A stretch of 64,000 nucleotides of DNA from NCBI RefSeq assembly GCF_000143535.2, contig NC_037323.1:1736001-1800000 (forward strand), read 5' to 3'. A program made the position numbers and the translations under genes. This DNA comes from Botrytis cinerea B05.10 (taxonomy: Eukaryota; Ascomycota; Leotiomycetes; Helotiales; Sclerotiniaceae). The notes beneath the pieces were generated by a model. The model saw only the letters and a program-made list of their open reading frames with translations. It was not told where the DNA came from and ran no database searches. Shown here in pieces: positions 21,899 to 33,372 of the stretch. Within the stretch, counting starts at the first letter, position 1, and each line of letters starts with the position of its first letter.

Positions 21899-24581
21899 TC
21901 AACCATCAATGACCATACTATCACCCGTCAAGCCCATGAGACTTTCCATTCCATCTTTGGCACTTTCTATTTCCTTCTTTCCACCATCTGAATAATAGCC
22001 ACTTGCATTTCCATTACCAGTCAACACACCACCACCTTCTCTTTCCGTACCACATAACCTGTATTCATTAGATCCATCTCCCTTAGGTTCAATAATGGCT
22101 TCATCAAGTGCCCATCTCGCCAAAAACTTGTCAACGCCCAATCTGTTCGCTTCTCCTTTTTCCATATGCCTGCCAACATGTTCAGTCCAGTCATCCCAAC
22201 TACCTGCGCCCTCAAACACGTTTGAGCAATCTGCTTTAGGGCATGCGGATCTTTGAGGTGGTTGTCTTCTAGTTACCAAACACGAGGCTTGCATTTCCTT
22301 AACATGAGTTTCCCATTCCACTTGAAGTTTGGAGTCTCCTTTTGCAAGAGCTTTCTTAATTGCAAAGGGTGCATGCATACGTCTGAGGTGTTGAGTAAAT
22401 AGATCTTTGCGATTGAATTCATTACCTTTGCCTTCGGCAGTGCTTTGGGGACAAGAAGAGCAGCGATAAAATGTCAAGCAAAGATGCTGAGAAGCAATAT
22501 GTCGTTTCCACTCATTCTTAGAGCCAAAAGTACTTGCGCATCCGGCAAAGGAGAAAGCGCACGGGAATGGTCTTGTGTGTGCAGCAGCAATATGTTTTCT
22601 TAAGGAAGAGGAATCTTTAAATGGCGCATGACTGCACATTGAACATCGGGTATCTTGCTTAGGGCCTTGCTTTTGTGACGATCTCCGGGCTTTGGGTCTA
22701 GAGGCTGGTGAATTGAACTCTGAATTGTACATTTGATCTTCTGCTCCAGATTCACCCTGGTCTTGAGATGACGCTGATTCTTCTCGACCACTTCTGGGAC
22801 CCGGAGAATCTTCGGAAGTTATGTGAGAGTGGTTTCGATCATTTGGAGTCAGATTATCGTGACTAAGGTGTCGTACATGACTCAAAGCCTTGAGTTGTTC
22901 GGCTGCTTCATGCATCTCTACTGAGGTTTCGACGTCTTCTGTATGCTCAGGAAGATTCGCACTACTAGTATCAGGATATAATACTTGGGGGATTGGTTGA
23001 GGAGTAGAATTGATTGGGTCTTGTCTTATAGGTTCTTGTCGAGAGGGTGTTTGATGAGCTACTTCTGGTTGTCTAGTTGACTCTTGTTGAACTGGTTCAT
23101 GCCTAGTCATTAGTGGTGTGGATGCAGCGGCCTCACGAGCTTCAAGTAGTATTTTACCATCTTCCAATTCCTTGGTAGTTGCGGCTTTGCTCATGGGGGA
23201 AATTGCGCCTATCAAATGTTGATAGTCTGTTGTCATGTTGTGAGAATTGATGTAGCCCAAGAACAAACAAATTCCTTCGGCGGCCAAAACGTTCCATACC
23301 GCGATTGGCATAGAAACAAGCAGAATGGTAGGTGGCCCATGAAACATTCCTTCGACTGCGATTTTTGATGCTGCCAAAGGAGTGTTGTGAAGCCACTGTT
23401 TGAAAGAAGCCATATCTTGACTTGGCTCTCCAACAAAAGTAGTACAAACTAATGCTCTGACTTCTTCGAAAGTTAGGTCGGAATTTGAGTTAGCCTTAAT
23501 TGGTTCCTCAATGCTTGATCCTGAGGCATTGTTCTCTGGTGAATCTGTTGGCGATGCTATCGAAGTACTTGGCCTTGGGACATGGCTCAGAGGAGATAGT
23601 GAAATGCTTTGTAATGATCCAGGGGTCAAGGAGAAAGATACTGGCATTCGCTCGTTGGCCGAAGCTGCCTTTCCTGCTCCATTTGTAAGTCCAGTGTGTG
23701 CCAGAAATCCATTGTGCTTTTGTGAAATGATCTCCTCATGGAGTCGTTGCGTACTGAAAGGACGGCCAGTACCAAGTTTGTTAAGAGCTTCCGACAAGTG
23801 ATAAGTAAATGAACGTGTTCCTGGTTCACGCGTAGCCTGTTCTGGACTATATGCAGCAATACCTTGCTTGATGCCTTGGCTTCCCGCAACAGATGAATCT
23901 GTAGTGGCGCAAGAATCAAGTAAAAGTAGAACATCAGGCTGCGCATCTTCGAGTAAATATTTAATACCTTCCCACTTGAATTTTGGAGCATCTTCGTGTG
24001 AATTGCTATTGCATATCAGCGATAAGTCACAAGGCTCGATAAGCTTCCAATCTTACCAGGCCCAATATAATTGATGATCCGATCCCACAAACCCATAGCC
24101 TGCATAATATACGATTAAAAGATTATTAGGCGCAGTGGATTCAATATGATGTGCAAGTTGCTTCACAAGTTTAATGTTAGGATTTGGGCCACTAGGGATA
24201 TTCCAGGACTCGGTATGAAAATTAAAGCGTTCTTGGAAAACCTTCTGCAAGAGCAAAAGATCTTGCTCAACACTCAAATCTTCTTCCCATCGCAACAAAA
24301 GTACTGTAACACCCTTATATGGAGATCGATTTGCTTGCGCATAGATAAGCATTGCTGCGTCTTGTAAATGACGGGCGAAAGACTCGAAATCGCTTCGCTC
24401 ATTCGAAGGTGCGGGCTCCTGTAGGTTCGGCATAGCCTTATAATCGTACCTAGCTTGAGGAGACTGAATTGCACGTTAGCAGAATACACCATATTCAATG
24501 CGATGAATTGTTTACCTGTTCTTGAGTAGATTGCTCCGGGACTTTGGGTGCGAGACGTCGTTTCTTGCTGGAAGGCTCCAT
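21899..24581 (-). CDS. Caspase-like domain fused to C2H2 zinc fingers
   Basis: Exons 24581..24516, 24463..24057 and 24005..21899 give 859 residues. The start MEPSSKKRRL includes a likely nuclear localisation signal. Residues ~40-280 resemble a caspase/metacaspase (peptidase C14) domain: a VTVLLLRWEED strand, LLIVYYAGYGF at the catalytic-His position, and VLLLLDSCA with Cys190. The two sites are 45 residues apart, as in the family, but the expected His of YYAGHG is Tyr145. Residues ~285-600 are a low-complexity Gln/Pro/Ser/Glu-rich linker interrupted by a folded-looking hydrophobic segment (SKIAVEGMFHGPPTILLVSMP). C2H2-type fingers follow at ~610-770 (CSMCSHAPF...HIAAAH, CAFSFAGC...H, CSSCPQS...HLRRMH, CPKADCSNVF...HVGRH). 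It is probably a nuclear DNA- or RNA-binding protein in which the caspase fold may be a non-peptidase module. This architecture recurs in ascomycetes as unstudied proteins. Confidence 0.82.
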
Positions 24582-25588
24582 CTCCTTGTCGCACAATGCG
24601 ATACTAAATGGTGTCGAAGATTTAGAAAATGACGATGGATAAGAAGCAAAGCTCTTTTCGATTATCTCCAGGGCAGGATAATTGATTGAGAGACGTTGAG
24701 TAAAGTTTGATGGAGGAAGTTATTGTGTAAGGCTTCGTAGCCTGACGAGGCTCTTTTCGAGGCTGAAGTCTTTAATTTAGCCGAGCACTAGGGAACCTTA
24801 GTTGGAGAAGTGGCAAGGTAAGAGCACAGTGTGATGATGCACGTGATATGCAAATAAATATCTTTGTCTCACAAGTATATAATTAACTTATAACTCGGAT
24901 TAGATTTTGTTTGAATGTGGTTTTTCCTTGTCAATTTTCAGACAGTCTGGAACAGTACTGGAAAGTAGGTAATTAGAAGTTATGAGCATCACCTATCTTT
25001 CTTTGCTAGTACTTGAGATCATGTTCCTCTACAGTTGATTTTGAGGGGGTTGGGTAGCTTGGATTGTGAATGCATTTTCACCCTATCAATTAAAACATCT
25101 GGCAACCAATCATTTATGTCAAGATTACTGGGAATTTTCGATCGATGTCAGAAAGGAAACGAAGATGTATTATTATTCTGCTAACTGCCTATCAAATTCC
25201 AATAACCTCTTCGTAATGCCAGTTTGTTCAAGAGTAGTATTTTTACATTCATTGGTAATTTGTTCTCCGCCATTTCCAAGACCAAGATGTCATTGTTGTA
25301 CTAAATATTGTAAATGTTCAGGATAGTAGAATGGTTTTGTTCACTGATCAAGTAGAAGCATCTAGAGTTTAGTTGGATAAAGACTCCGAAGCTTCAGTGT
25401 ACTGTACTGACACTTCTGCTATGGCGAACCATAACGCTCAAAATCGAGAAGAAAGGAATGCATCTCTTCATGTACTGACATATCACGGCCTTCTTGCCTA
25501 ACCCATGCGGCAAACTTTAAAGTCGCTCAAAAAACCTGACATCCGAAACTCTCCACTCCACTGCTATTCTCGAAAATTCTGATATACA
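24582..25588. other. Spacer between two minus-strand genes
   Basis: The 1.0 kb hold the promoter of the caspase-like gene and the 3' UTR of the kinase gene. Only an unconvincing 86-codon ORF (25066..25326) is present. Confidence 0.5.
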
Positions 25589-27067
25589 TTATCTAGAATG
25601 GTAGTCATGCTTTTTAATGGCCCAAGCCGGAAGCGCCTCACTCGGGCTGAAGTCCTCATCATAGTAACCACATTTCTTCACAGTAGGAATAAGTATGTTT
25701 TCGAGCTGATGAGCAGCGCCTCTTTGAATGACGCTCCAAGCAGTCATTTTCCTAACGACGTTTCTAAGGTAAGGCGAGTATGATGTACCGACATCTAAGT
25801 CGGATCTACGGCTTCTTCGGGACGATAACCATAGATCAATTGCATCGCGAGTTTTTGGATATGATTCGTATTTGAAATGTGAGAGTGCTCCGAGCCACGT
25901 TTGCCCATGCACAATCGCATTTGTAGGTTTGCAGAGATTGTATATACAAACCCCGAGTGAATAGAGATCGCTCTCGTGGGTATGATATTGGTTGGGAGGA
26001 AAGTTACTAGAATGCCAATTGTTTGTTGCAGGAGGGTCCCATAGGAGTTCGGGTGCCCAGTAGTGTCTTGTTCCGCAAGCTCCAGTTCCCTGCTTATAAT
26101 TATCTATGGCCAAACCAAAGTCACTTATGGCCAGAAAGGGATACTTTGTAGCTCCATTCGTCGCCCTCGACCGTATGAGAATATTATCAGGCTTCATATC
26201 GCGGTGTAAGATTGGTTTCCAGCCCTTTTCAGGCCCAGTTCCTGTGTGATTTTCATTGGTTATGAATGACTTTCCGCCCCAGAGATAGGAAAGAGCATCA
26301 CAAAGTCCAACAATAGCGTGCCAAACAAAGCGTTCAGGTACATCAACTGCATCTTTTGTACCCAGACATTGAGCATGACATTTAATAAGGTCATCCAAGG
26401 ATCCTAAGTCGCAGAATTCAAGGAACAAGGATGCGCTAGCTGGATGTATGTCATTTGGTTCTATAAAACCATTGATATATCCTGCGAGACCGCCATGCAT
26501 CACCCTATGAGTAATCCCAATCTCGACTACACCCATGCCAGGCCTTCCGTCTCTCAGGGGTTGTAAGTCATCTTTCTTGAATCTCTTCTCGACAAAAAGT
26601 TTATTCGTACCCTTTAGTCGAACAACATGAACTCCACCGTTCATTCCACCTATGGCACCATTCCCGGGGTCGAGTGTTTTGACGATTGTATACAGATGTC
26701 GTATGTTCTTGTTCCCAATAGCTTGGTGCCGTGATACTTGGACAGTTCCCGTGGTATTTACCGTCAAAGTTGCAGATTCTCGAACTAGCCTAGAGACACC
26801 GAGAAGGCTTGAGTTCATGACTTCTTCCTTGAAACGCGGATTCTCGTGTGATTTTTCCCTAGTCTGCGTGTTGTAATAATACTCACGAGGATTTGGGACG
26901 GACCTATCAACCTTGAGTTGCCAAGGCTTCGGAATTGCACCTTTCATAGGATGATCGTAAGTCAAATAACCGTTAGGACCACGGAAGAAAACTCGATCAT
27001 TATTATCAAATTGACCAACCCAACCTGTAGGCAGGTCCGTCATTTCTGGGAGAAGTGGGTTTACCAT
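25589..27067 (-). CDS. Protein kinase with two N-terminal WW domains
   Basis: A single exon encodes 492 residues; the ATG at 27067 is the first in frame. Residues ~10-40 (LPTGWVGQFDN...RVFFRG...TYDHP) and ~45-78 (PWQLKVDR...REYYYNTQTREKSHENP) read as two WW or WW-like modules that bind Pro-rich or phospho-Ser/Thr-Pro ligands. A kinase domain fills ~115-470: a Gly-rich NGGVHVVRL loop, FVEKRFK with the likely ATP-anchoring Lys near 157, the catalytic loop LHRDMKPDN near 286, the SDFGLA magnesium site near 315, and YWAPELL for APE. All core catalytic residues appear present, so activity is likely. The activation segment has GTGACGTRHYWAPE, which resembles NEK/GCN2-like or fungal-expanded kinases; assignment to a named group is not possible. 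Substrates are unknown. It lies between the caspase-like gene and a small basic-protein gene. Confidence 0.88.
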   Translation of the reverse strand: MVNPLLPEMTDLPTGWVGQFDNNDRVFFRGPNGYLTYDHPMKGAIPKPWQLKVDRSVPNPREYYYNTQTREKSHENPRFKEEVMNSSLLGVSRLVRESATLTVNTTGTVQVSRHQAIGNKNIRHLYTIVKTLDPGNGAIGGMNGGVHVVRLKGTNKLFVEKRFKKDDLQPLRDGRPGMGVVEIGITHRVMHGGLAGYINGFIEPNDIHPASASLFLEFCDLGSLDDLIKCHAQCLGTKDAVDVPERFVWHAIVGLCDALSYLWGGKSFITNENHTGTGPEKGWKPILHRDMKPDNILIRSRATNGATKYPFLAISDFGLAIDNYKQGTGACGTRHYWAPELLWDPPATNNWHSSNFPPNQYHTHESDLYSLGVCIYNLCKPTNAIVHGQTWLGALSHFKYESYPKTRDAIDLWLSSRRSRRSDLDVGTSYSPYLRNVVRKMTAWSVIQRGAAHQLENILIPTVKKCGYYDEDFSPSEALPAWAIKKHDYHSR

Positions 27068-27389
27068 TTTGCGGGGTCGCTTTAGACTAGAAAGAAGATG
27101 AGACACTGAATAGTCGTGTTCGTGAACACAAAAGTTGGTGTACTTCCCGATTAATTTTAGGACTTGAAACCGATCGGAAGTGGAATGAAGTTAATATACT
27201 AAAGACTTGTGCATGGGTTGCAAAATTATCTTGCGATGATTTGTGTGTGTGAATCACCCATTCAAAATGCTAGGGCTTGAAATGTGAATCGAACTTGGCT
27301 CTAGTCATCAATATGAAGCTAGAATTAATTGTGAAATCACAAAGTCTAGAACCCTCTTAATCTTTTCATTAATACTTTGTGAACAAGAG
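27068..27389. promoter_or_regulatory. Divergent promoter region
   Basis: These 322 bp separate the start of the kinase gene from the start of the small basic-protein gene on the other strand, so both promoters must lie here. No distinctive element was recognised. Confidence 0.5.
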
Positions 27390-28179
27390 ATGTCGACCAA
27401 GGATAACAAATACAGTTTTGAGCTTTGCAAACGCAGAGGCATTAAGGATGGGCCGCATCCAATTGTTACTGACTTCAAGCTGTTGAAGGCCATGGCAGCT
27501 AAAAAGAATATCGCAGCACAAAGTAAAGAAACAAGGCAAAAAACTCGAGGAAGTCCTTTGAAACGTCTAAGTGAAGAGGATATTCAGCAACACGCCGTAC
27601 CTCATCAAGTATATACCTACGAACAGTTATTACAGAAGCATCAAAGCTTCTTCCAAACTGGGCCACTAATGAGGTGCTTAGATGACGATAAGAACATTGA
27701 CGAAAGACTAGTAAGAACAATCATTCTCGATTTCACCATGAAGAGTAGCTCTGTGGGACTGACCCGACTGACATCTGTTCATGATCTAGGCAAACGAACT
27801 TCTTATGAGATTGCGGGAAGAAGTGCTAAGAAGACCACCAAGTAAACGTCCCCGACCTGGTATACAAATGGTTTTTGATGATTATCGCAAAGAACTTCAA
27901 ATCAGAGCATTTTGGGATAACGTTAGACTGCAGCTTCAAACTAATGAAGAGGACGACAATGTTAATGAGAGCAAATCAAAGGCTCTTTCTGAAGATCCCA
28001 TGAACAAAGAATTGGTGGATCATGTGAAATCAAAAGCCAGAGGACTTCGTTCTTTGAAATTGGTAACGAAGATATATGGACGTCGCGATGATGCGAGATT
28101 TAGCACATGGCAAGGAGTAACAGGAAGTGTTCATGGCCTTTGCTCGAATAAATTAGCGGCACGACCCCAGAAATTTTAG
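27390..28179 (+). CDS. Small basic protein of unknown function
   Basis: Two exons, 27390..27710 and 27790..28179, give 236 residues. The 79-nt intron (GTAAGA donor, CTGAC branch-like site, CTAG acceptor) is phase 0 and removes a stop that would otherwise split the frame, so the model is coherent. The protein is rich in Lys and Arg with Asp/Glu patches, has no signal peptide or membrane span, and contains a short hydrophobic segment around LLMRLREEVLRRPP. A KRPRPG string could be a nuclear signal. I do not recognise the family. It is divergent from the WW-kinase gene and sits 110 bp upstream of the coatomer epsilon gene in the same orientation. Confidence 0.6.
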
Positions 28180-28289
28180 CTTCAAAGGGTCTCGGCAAGT
28201 TCCGACACCCTCGACCAATTCAACACGTATTGTTCGAGCGCACCGCATATATCCTTCAACATTGAATCTTCAAACCACAATCACACAAT

Positions 28290-29473
28290 ATGGATCCATT
28301 CTCAGCAGAGGGCGAGCTTCTCAACTTGCACAATTATTTTCACCAAGGCCAATTTCAAGAAGCCATTGATTTCGACACCAGTGCCCTTTCTCCAGAGAAT
28401 GCACTCCCGGCGCGGGTTATATCACTAAGAGCTCAAATTGCACTCGGGCAAGCTGAAGATGTTCTCGCAGACGTGCAAGGAGAAGATGCCGTTGAGTTGA
28501 AGGCTGTCGGAGCTCTAGCCGTTTTCGTGAGCGAAGATGAAGATAGGGGCGTCCAGATGATCTCGAAATTGGCCGAGGATTCGAGCGACAATGCGACAGT
28601 GCAGGTATTGGGTGGAACAGTTCTACAAGCTGCGGGAAAGAGCGAGGAAGCTTTACAATTGTTGGCGCTGCACCAGGGTAACCGTAAGTATCATACACTT
28701 GGGGGTTAGTTAATGGTTGCGGAGCGGGGCTAATCATGGGAATCAGTTGAGGCGGTCGCTCTCATTGTTCAAATTCATCTGGAACAAAACCGTACCGATT
28801 TAGCTATCAAAGAAGTTCAACAAGCTAGGAGATGGGCTCAAGATAGTCTGTTGGTTAACTTGGCAGAGTCCTGGGTGGGACTTAGAGTTGTAGGTTTTCT
28901 CGAGTCCAATATACAAGCTATCTTTGACTAACATCACCCAAGGGCGGAGAGAAATACCAACAAGCATTCTATGTTTTTGAAGAACTCGCACAAGCTCCAT
29001 CAACATCCTCAACACAAAGTCTTGTCGCACAAGCAATCGCGGAAATACATCTAGGAAGATTGGAGGAAGCAGAAGCAGCATTAGAACAAGCTTCCAGCAA
29101 GGACCCAGAGAATGCAGAAGTCCTTGCAAACAAAGTCGTTTTGAACACAATCTCAGGAAAGGATTCCAGCGATTTGTTAAGGTATGTGTATTCTCATTAT
29201 AAGCGCTGCTTTCATTCCGAAACAATCATAAAGGTTGAACATTGGATTTTGCCATACTTTTCTTGAGGGCTGTACCTCAGAATCATTGAAACAACAACTC
29301 AAGGTTCAGCTCATGTTTGAACCACATAGCAATGTCACTGTTGCTAACATTTGTCGTTTAGTTCGTTAGGAAGTACATCACCAGAACACGCATTCTTGAA
29401 GGACTTGGAGGAGAAGAGCTCCCTATTCGACAAGGCTGCTACAAAATACTCTCCCAAGGTCGCAGCCGCATAA
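28290..29473 (+). CDS. SEC28: Coatomer epsilon subunit
   Basis: Exons 28290..28683, 28747..28889, 28943..29181 and 29362..29473 give 295 residues, the normal size. The protein begins MDPFSAEGELLNLHNYFHQG, the conserved start of epsilon-COP, and continues with tetratricopeptide-like helical repeats (EAIDFDT, GRLEEAEAALEQA, DPENAEVLANKVV). It belongs to the COPI coat that forms vesicles for retrograde Golgi-to-ER transport, where epsilon stabilises the alpha subunit. All three splices keep conserved strings intact; intron 3 is long (180 bp). The C-terminus (SPEHAFLKDLEEKSSLFDKAA) matches the family end. The identification is firm; only the exact donor of intron 3 is slightly uncertain. Confidence 0.95.
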
Positions 29474-32101
29474 TAGACCTTGGTTTAGTAGTAGACACGA
29501 AAATCTTTTAGGGCGTTAGGGAAATTTATGTCGTTGTTTAGCGAGGTATAGAAGAATGGTCTCTTGTTTATTGAACGCTGAGATGGTTTATGCGAGAGGG
29601 CATAACAGCTCCATCTGTGATCAAGTACCCAAATGGCAGCTTTCCTAGGCTGCTAGTAGTGGGCAGAAGCATTGGAAAAGATGATTGAAACATTGCAACC
29701 AGACAAAAAGAGGGAAATGCGAAGAATATCAATAATCTCCCAAGATGATCAAAATTAATTGCATTGAACTGCACTGTAGATCGGATCGCTAGGCGTATGT
29801 GACTTTAATGTACAATCTATTTTGGTTATCACGTGTTGAATCTATCACGAGCTTGTTCATCAAACAGATGGATGCAATCTAATCAACTAATCAAATGATC
29901 TAGATCTTCGAAAGAAAACTAACATACTTCTGTTCTATTCTGTTCCAACGTTATCTGAGAGGAGAAGAAGAAAAAAGGAAAAAAAAAGGAAATCACGTAA
30001 AAAGATCTACTTACTTGGTAAACAAATCTCACGATACCCTCATTTTTCATCAACAATTTCTCTCTTGTCTTTTTTATCAGTTCTGTTCAGGTTTTATTTA
30101 CGTAATCAATCATGTTTTTGCGATGTCGTACACAGTACGGAAAGAAGACTTGATATCTATCTATCTATCTGCATGCATTGTGACATCATTTCGTGCTGGA
30201 ATTCAGTCGAATTGTTTACCCCGTCTTCTTTTCCCATTACATTCCTGCCTGGTACCTACCTAGTACCTAGTTCCTGGAGTCGACTGACTGACTGCAGTCA
30301 GAAAAAAGGAGGAGAGGCACATGCACTTTTGATCACTAAGAGATGCAATTGAATCATTCGTGTTACTGTTCCTGTTCCTCGAGTAGAGTGGTGAGATATA
30401 TATGCAACATGACGCTGGAGATACATATGTTTTTGTGCTGTGGTGGAATATATCTCGGGTCCCGTTTGGATCTGATTGACTAATTAACTAATCGGCTAAC
30501 CAATGATTGGAAAACGTGCATGCAGTATTCGAGGACGGAGTATGTGGCTTAAATCCCCGCGTTAGCATCGCTGAGTATTGGGCAGTTTGCTTGTTTTGTT
30601 TTGTTTTGTCTTGTCTCAGCAGGAAGCAGATGAGAAGGAAGCGTGGGAAGTATGCAAGCGCTTGGATCGTGGCTTGATATTCTCCGTGTGTGTGCGATGT
30701 AGGTGTCTAGTTGATAAGCCTGGTTATTAGATGTTTCAATCCTTGCATATGTATGTGTGTGTGTATTTTACAGAGGATGTATATGTATGTTCATCTTTTT
30801 CTTTTCTGACTCAGGAAGTCAGTTCAAGTCAGTGTGTGGAATCGATCTCATGAAACCATTTCTAACACGGTTTGGGACTTCCTTTTTTGTAATGTATTTT
30901 ATATGTATTGTATTCTTGTACATATGTGAGATTCGAGTGCATGTACATCGTGAATTTACATATCTGTCCCGGACCGTTGATTCGGTTGGTTGGTTGGTTA
31001 GCTGATTGGTCTGTTACAGGGGTAGCGAATCTAGATGTATGATGTCATTAGGTATGTGTGTGTATGTACTCTGCGTTTTCCTCACCTCACTGCACCATGC
31101 TAGTCACGGATGAAATGATGAATCAAATTTAATTGGCATTGTGAAATTTTCACCTGAATCAAAATCATCAAATCACAATGGGTGTCCAATCACAAGAGAG
31201 AATCACAAACATATTTTTTTTTCTCTCACATGGCAACTTGACTCTAGATTCTTCGTATCTTCAAGAACATTCTGTTCGTTCCTTCTTTTAGTGCTTATCC
31301 CCACCAATCACTTTTTCCACGCACTGCCCCTCTCTTCAATTGCCCCACTACGCTTCCAGATACCAAGATCGAATTTGTACTCGAGACATCGATATCTAGT
31401 TTTTTGGACCATTGGTGGACCTGAATGTCGAGAGTATCGATGTTTGATTGGCAGGCAACTTTTCCAAGAGACAGCTAGAACTAACTCATGACAAGAGTAT
31501 TATCGTGAGAATTTGGTACACGAGTTTAACACCTTTGTTGAGATGCATTTGCATTTGCATCATGTATTATGGAGTCATTGTTTAGGATGGATGGGAATGA
31601 GGATGGAGATGGAGATTATGGAGATGGAGAAGTGATGATGACCACGAAGTATATGGAAGAAAAGTAAAGGAATAGTTTCACATCAATGAATATAAAATCC
31701 GGAACCGCCCTCGACTTCAATTTCTCTTTTGGTATACAGTATTCATTAATTCATACATTCAGGCAATCCACAAACACCAACACCAACAAGATCAAACAAT
31801 CCAAAACCTCTCAACGGCGTCTAAATATTCCAACTCCAGCTCTCAATAAAGGCCCATATATATATCAACTTTCATCCCGCTCTCCGCCTTTCCTCCAACT
31901 TCGAACCCATTTATATTATCCCTCCTTGTTTGCATCACTACGACTCGTACCGTTCATCGAGATACCATACATATCTTATCAATCAAACCAAACGTTCTCG
32001 CCCTTTTCGTTTCCACCTAGCTCAAACTTGGCTCACTAGCGTTGTCCCCCCTGATACTTACATATTTATTTATTGACCTCTTCATCCTTTTTTTTTTCAT
32101 A
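29474..32101. other. 2.6-kb gene-free region upstream of the HAD phosphatase
   Basis: No gene with family features is present. The stretch is T-rich on the plus strand and contains several simple repeats: CTAT units near 30150..30170, TTTTG units near 30592..30613, TGTG/TATG tracts near 30748..30775, and ATGGAG units near 31590..31630. The last few hundred bases are pyrimidine-rich and probably a long 5' leader for the gene starting at 32102. Small upstream ORFs (for example 31686..32039) exist but show no conservation signal I can judge. Confidence 0.5.
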
Positions 32102-33372
32102 ATGCCTTCTGCAACTACACCACCAACTCTCAGTACCAATTTGGCAGTTAAGAAAACAAGTTACGCTCGCACACAAGATCCAGATATGTTGAACTGCAAG
32201 AGAAAGATTATTTGCTTTTCGGGTATGTATTTCCTTTTTTCTCTATTCATATACTCTATCCAGACGAGAAAGTGGTATACCCAAAGAATATACTTTTCAA
32301 TTGATTTTATATCAAATCATACAACCAATAGTTCGAATTCCAAATCAAATGAATATATTCAGAGGCTTTGATTTATTTGGGTGCACTGCTTTTTGGTCTA
32401 TATGAAGATATATTTAGATAAGAAACTAACATCTCCACTCCAGATTTCGATGGCACAATCTTCATGCAAGATACCGGGCACGTCCTTTTTGATTCATACG
32501 GATGCGGAGAAGAACGTCGTCAGATCCTCGATGAACAAATCAAAACCGGTGAACGTTCTTTCCGTGATGTTTCAGAAGAGATGTGGGGATCTCTCCGCGT
32601 TCCATTCGAAGATGGTTTTGCAATAATGGAGAAAACTCTCGAGATTGATCCTGATTTCCAAAAATTCCATCGCTTCTGTATTGATAACAACATTCCTTTC
32701 AATGTTATCAGTGCGGGGTTGAAGCCTGTGTTGAGAAAAGTATTGGATAAGTTCTTGGGAGAAGAAGAAAGTAACAGGATTCAAATCGTTGCAAATGAGG
32801 CAGAGATTAGCGAGGATGGAAGTCAGTGGAAGCCAGTTTGGAGACATGACACTGAGTTGGGTCACGATAAAGCATTGTCCATCACTGAAGCAAGAGAACT
32901 TGCTAAATTGGAATGTGAGGATGGAACTATCCCATTGATTGTATTCATTGGTGATGGAGTTTCTGATTTACCTGCTGCGAGACAAGCAGATGTTTTATTT
33001 GCAAGAAGAGGATTGAGATTGGAGGAGTACTGTGTGGAACACAAGATTCCTTATATTCCATTTGACACTTTCGCCGATATTCAAAAGGAAGTCGAGAAGA
33101 TTGCTGAGGAGGATCAATTGAAGACTGGTGGTGCAGGCAAGCCAGCTAGATTCAACCCAAGAGCCAACTTGTGGAGAAGAGTTTCCAGTCAGAATGCTGT
33201 AAGTTACTATAATTCCTGGTCAATACTTCTTAATACTAACATTACATTCAAGGTTCCTTCATATGTTGCTGCTACTCCAACAAAAGAAGAGAAGATGTTC
33301 TTATGGCCAGAATCTTTCTCTGAGCTTAAAGAGAACATACCAGCTTCAATCACTGAGGAGGTTGGTGCTTAA
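32102..33372 (+). CDS. HAD-superfamily phosphatase (subfamily IB, MtnX/PSP-like)
   Basis: Exons 32102..32222, 32444..33198 and 33253..33372 give 331 residues. The first intron (221 bp) interrupts the catalytic motif: after splicing, residues 41-45 read DFDGT, HAD motif I with the nucleophile Asp41 and acid/base Asp43. Motif II is NVISAG (~120), and GDGVSD at 210-215 is motif IV binding Mg2+. There is a helical cap insertion between motifs I and II (EERRQILDEQI...), as in C1-type enzymes. It most resembles fungal proteins related to yeast Pyp1 (YNL010W) and bacterial MtnX, so a small phosphorylated metabolite is the likely substrate; which one is not readable. It is cytosolic by absence of targeting signals. 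The C-terminus after ~270 is an extension of unknown role. Confidence 0.88.

Noticed and set aside
27711..27845. Single-exon 151-codon reading of the small basic protein gene, ending at 27845
   Set aside because: Splicing 27711..27789 removes the shift and joins to a long coding-like downstream frame, which better explains both halves.
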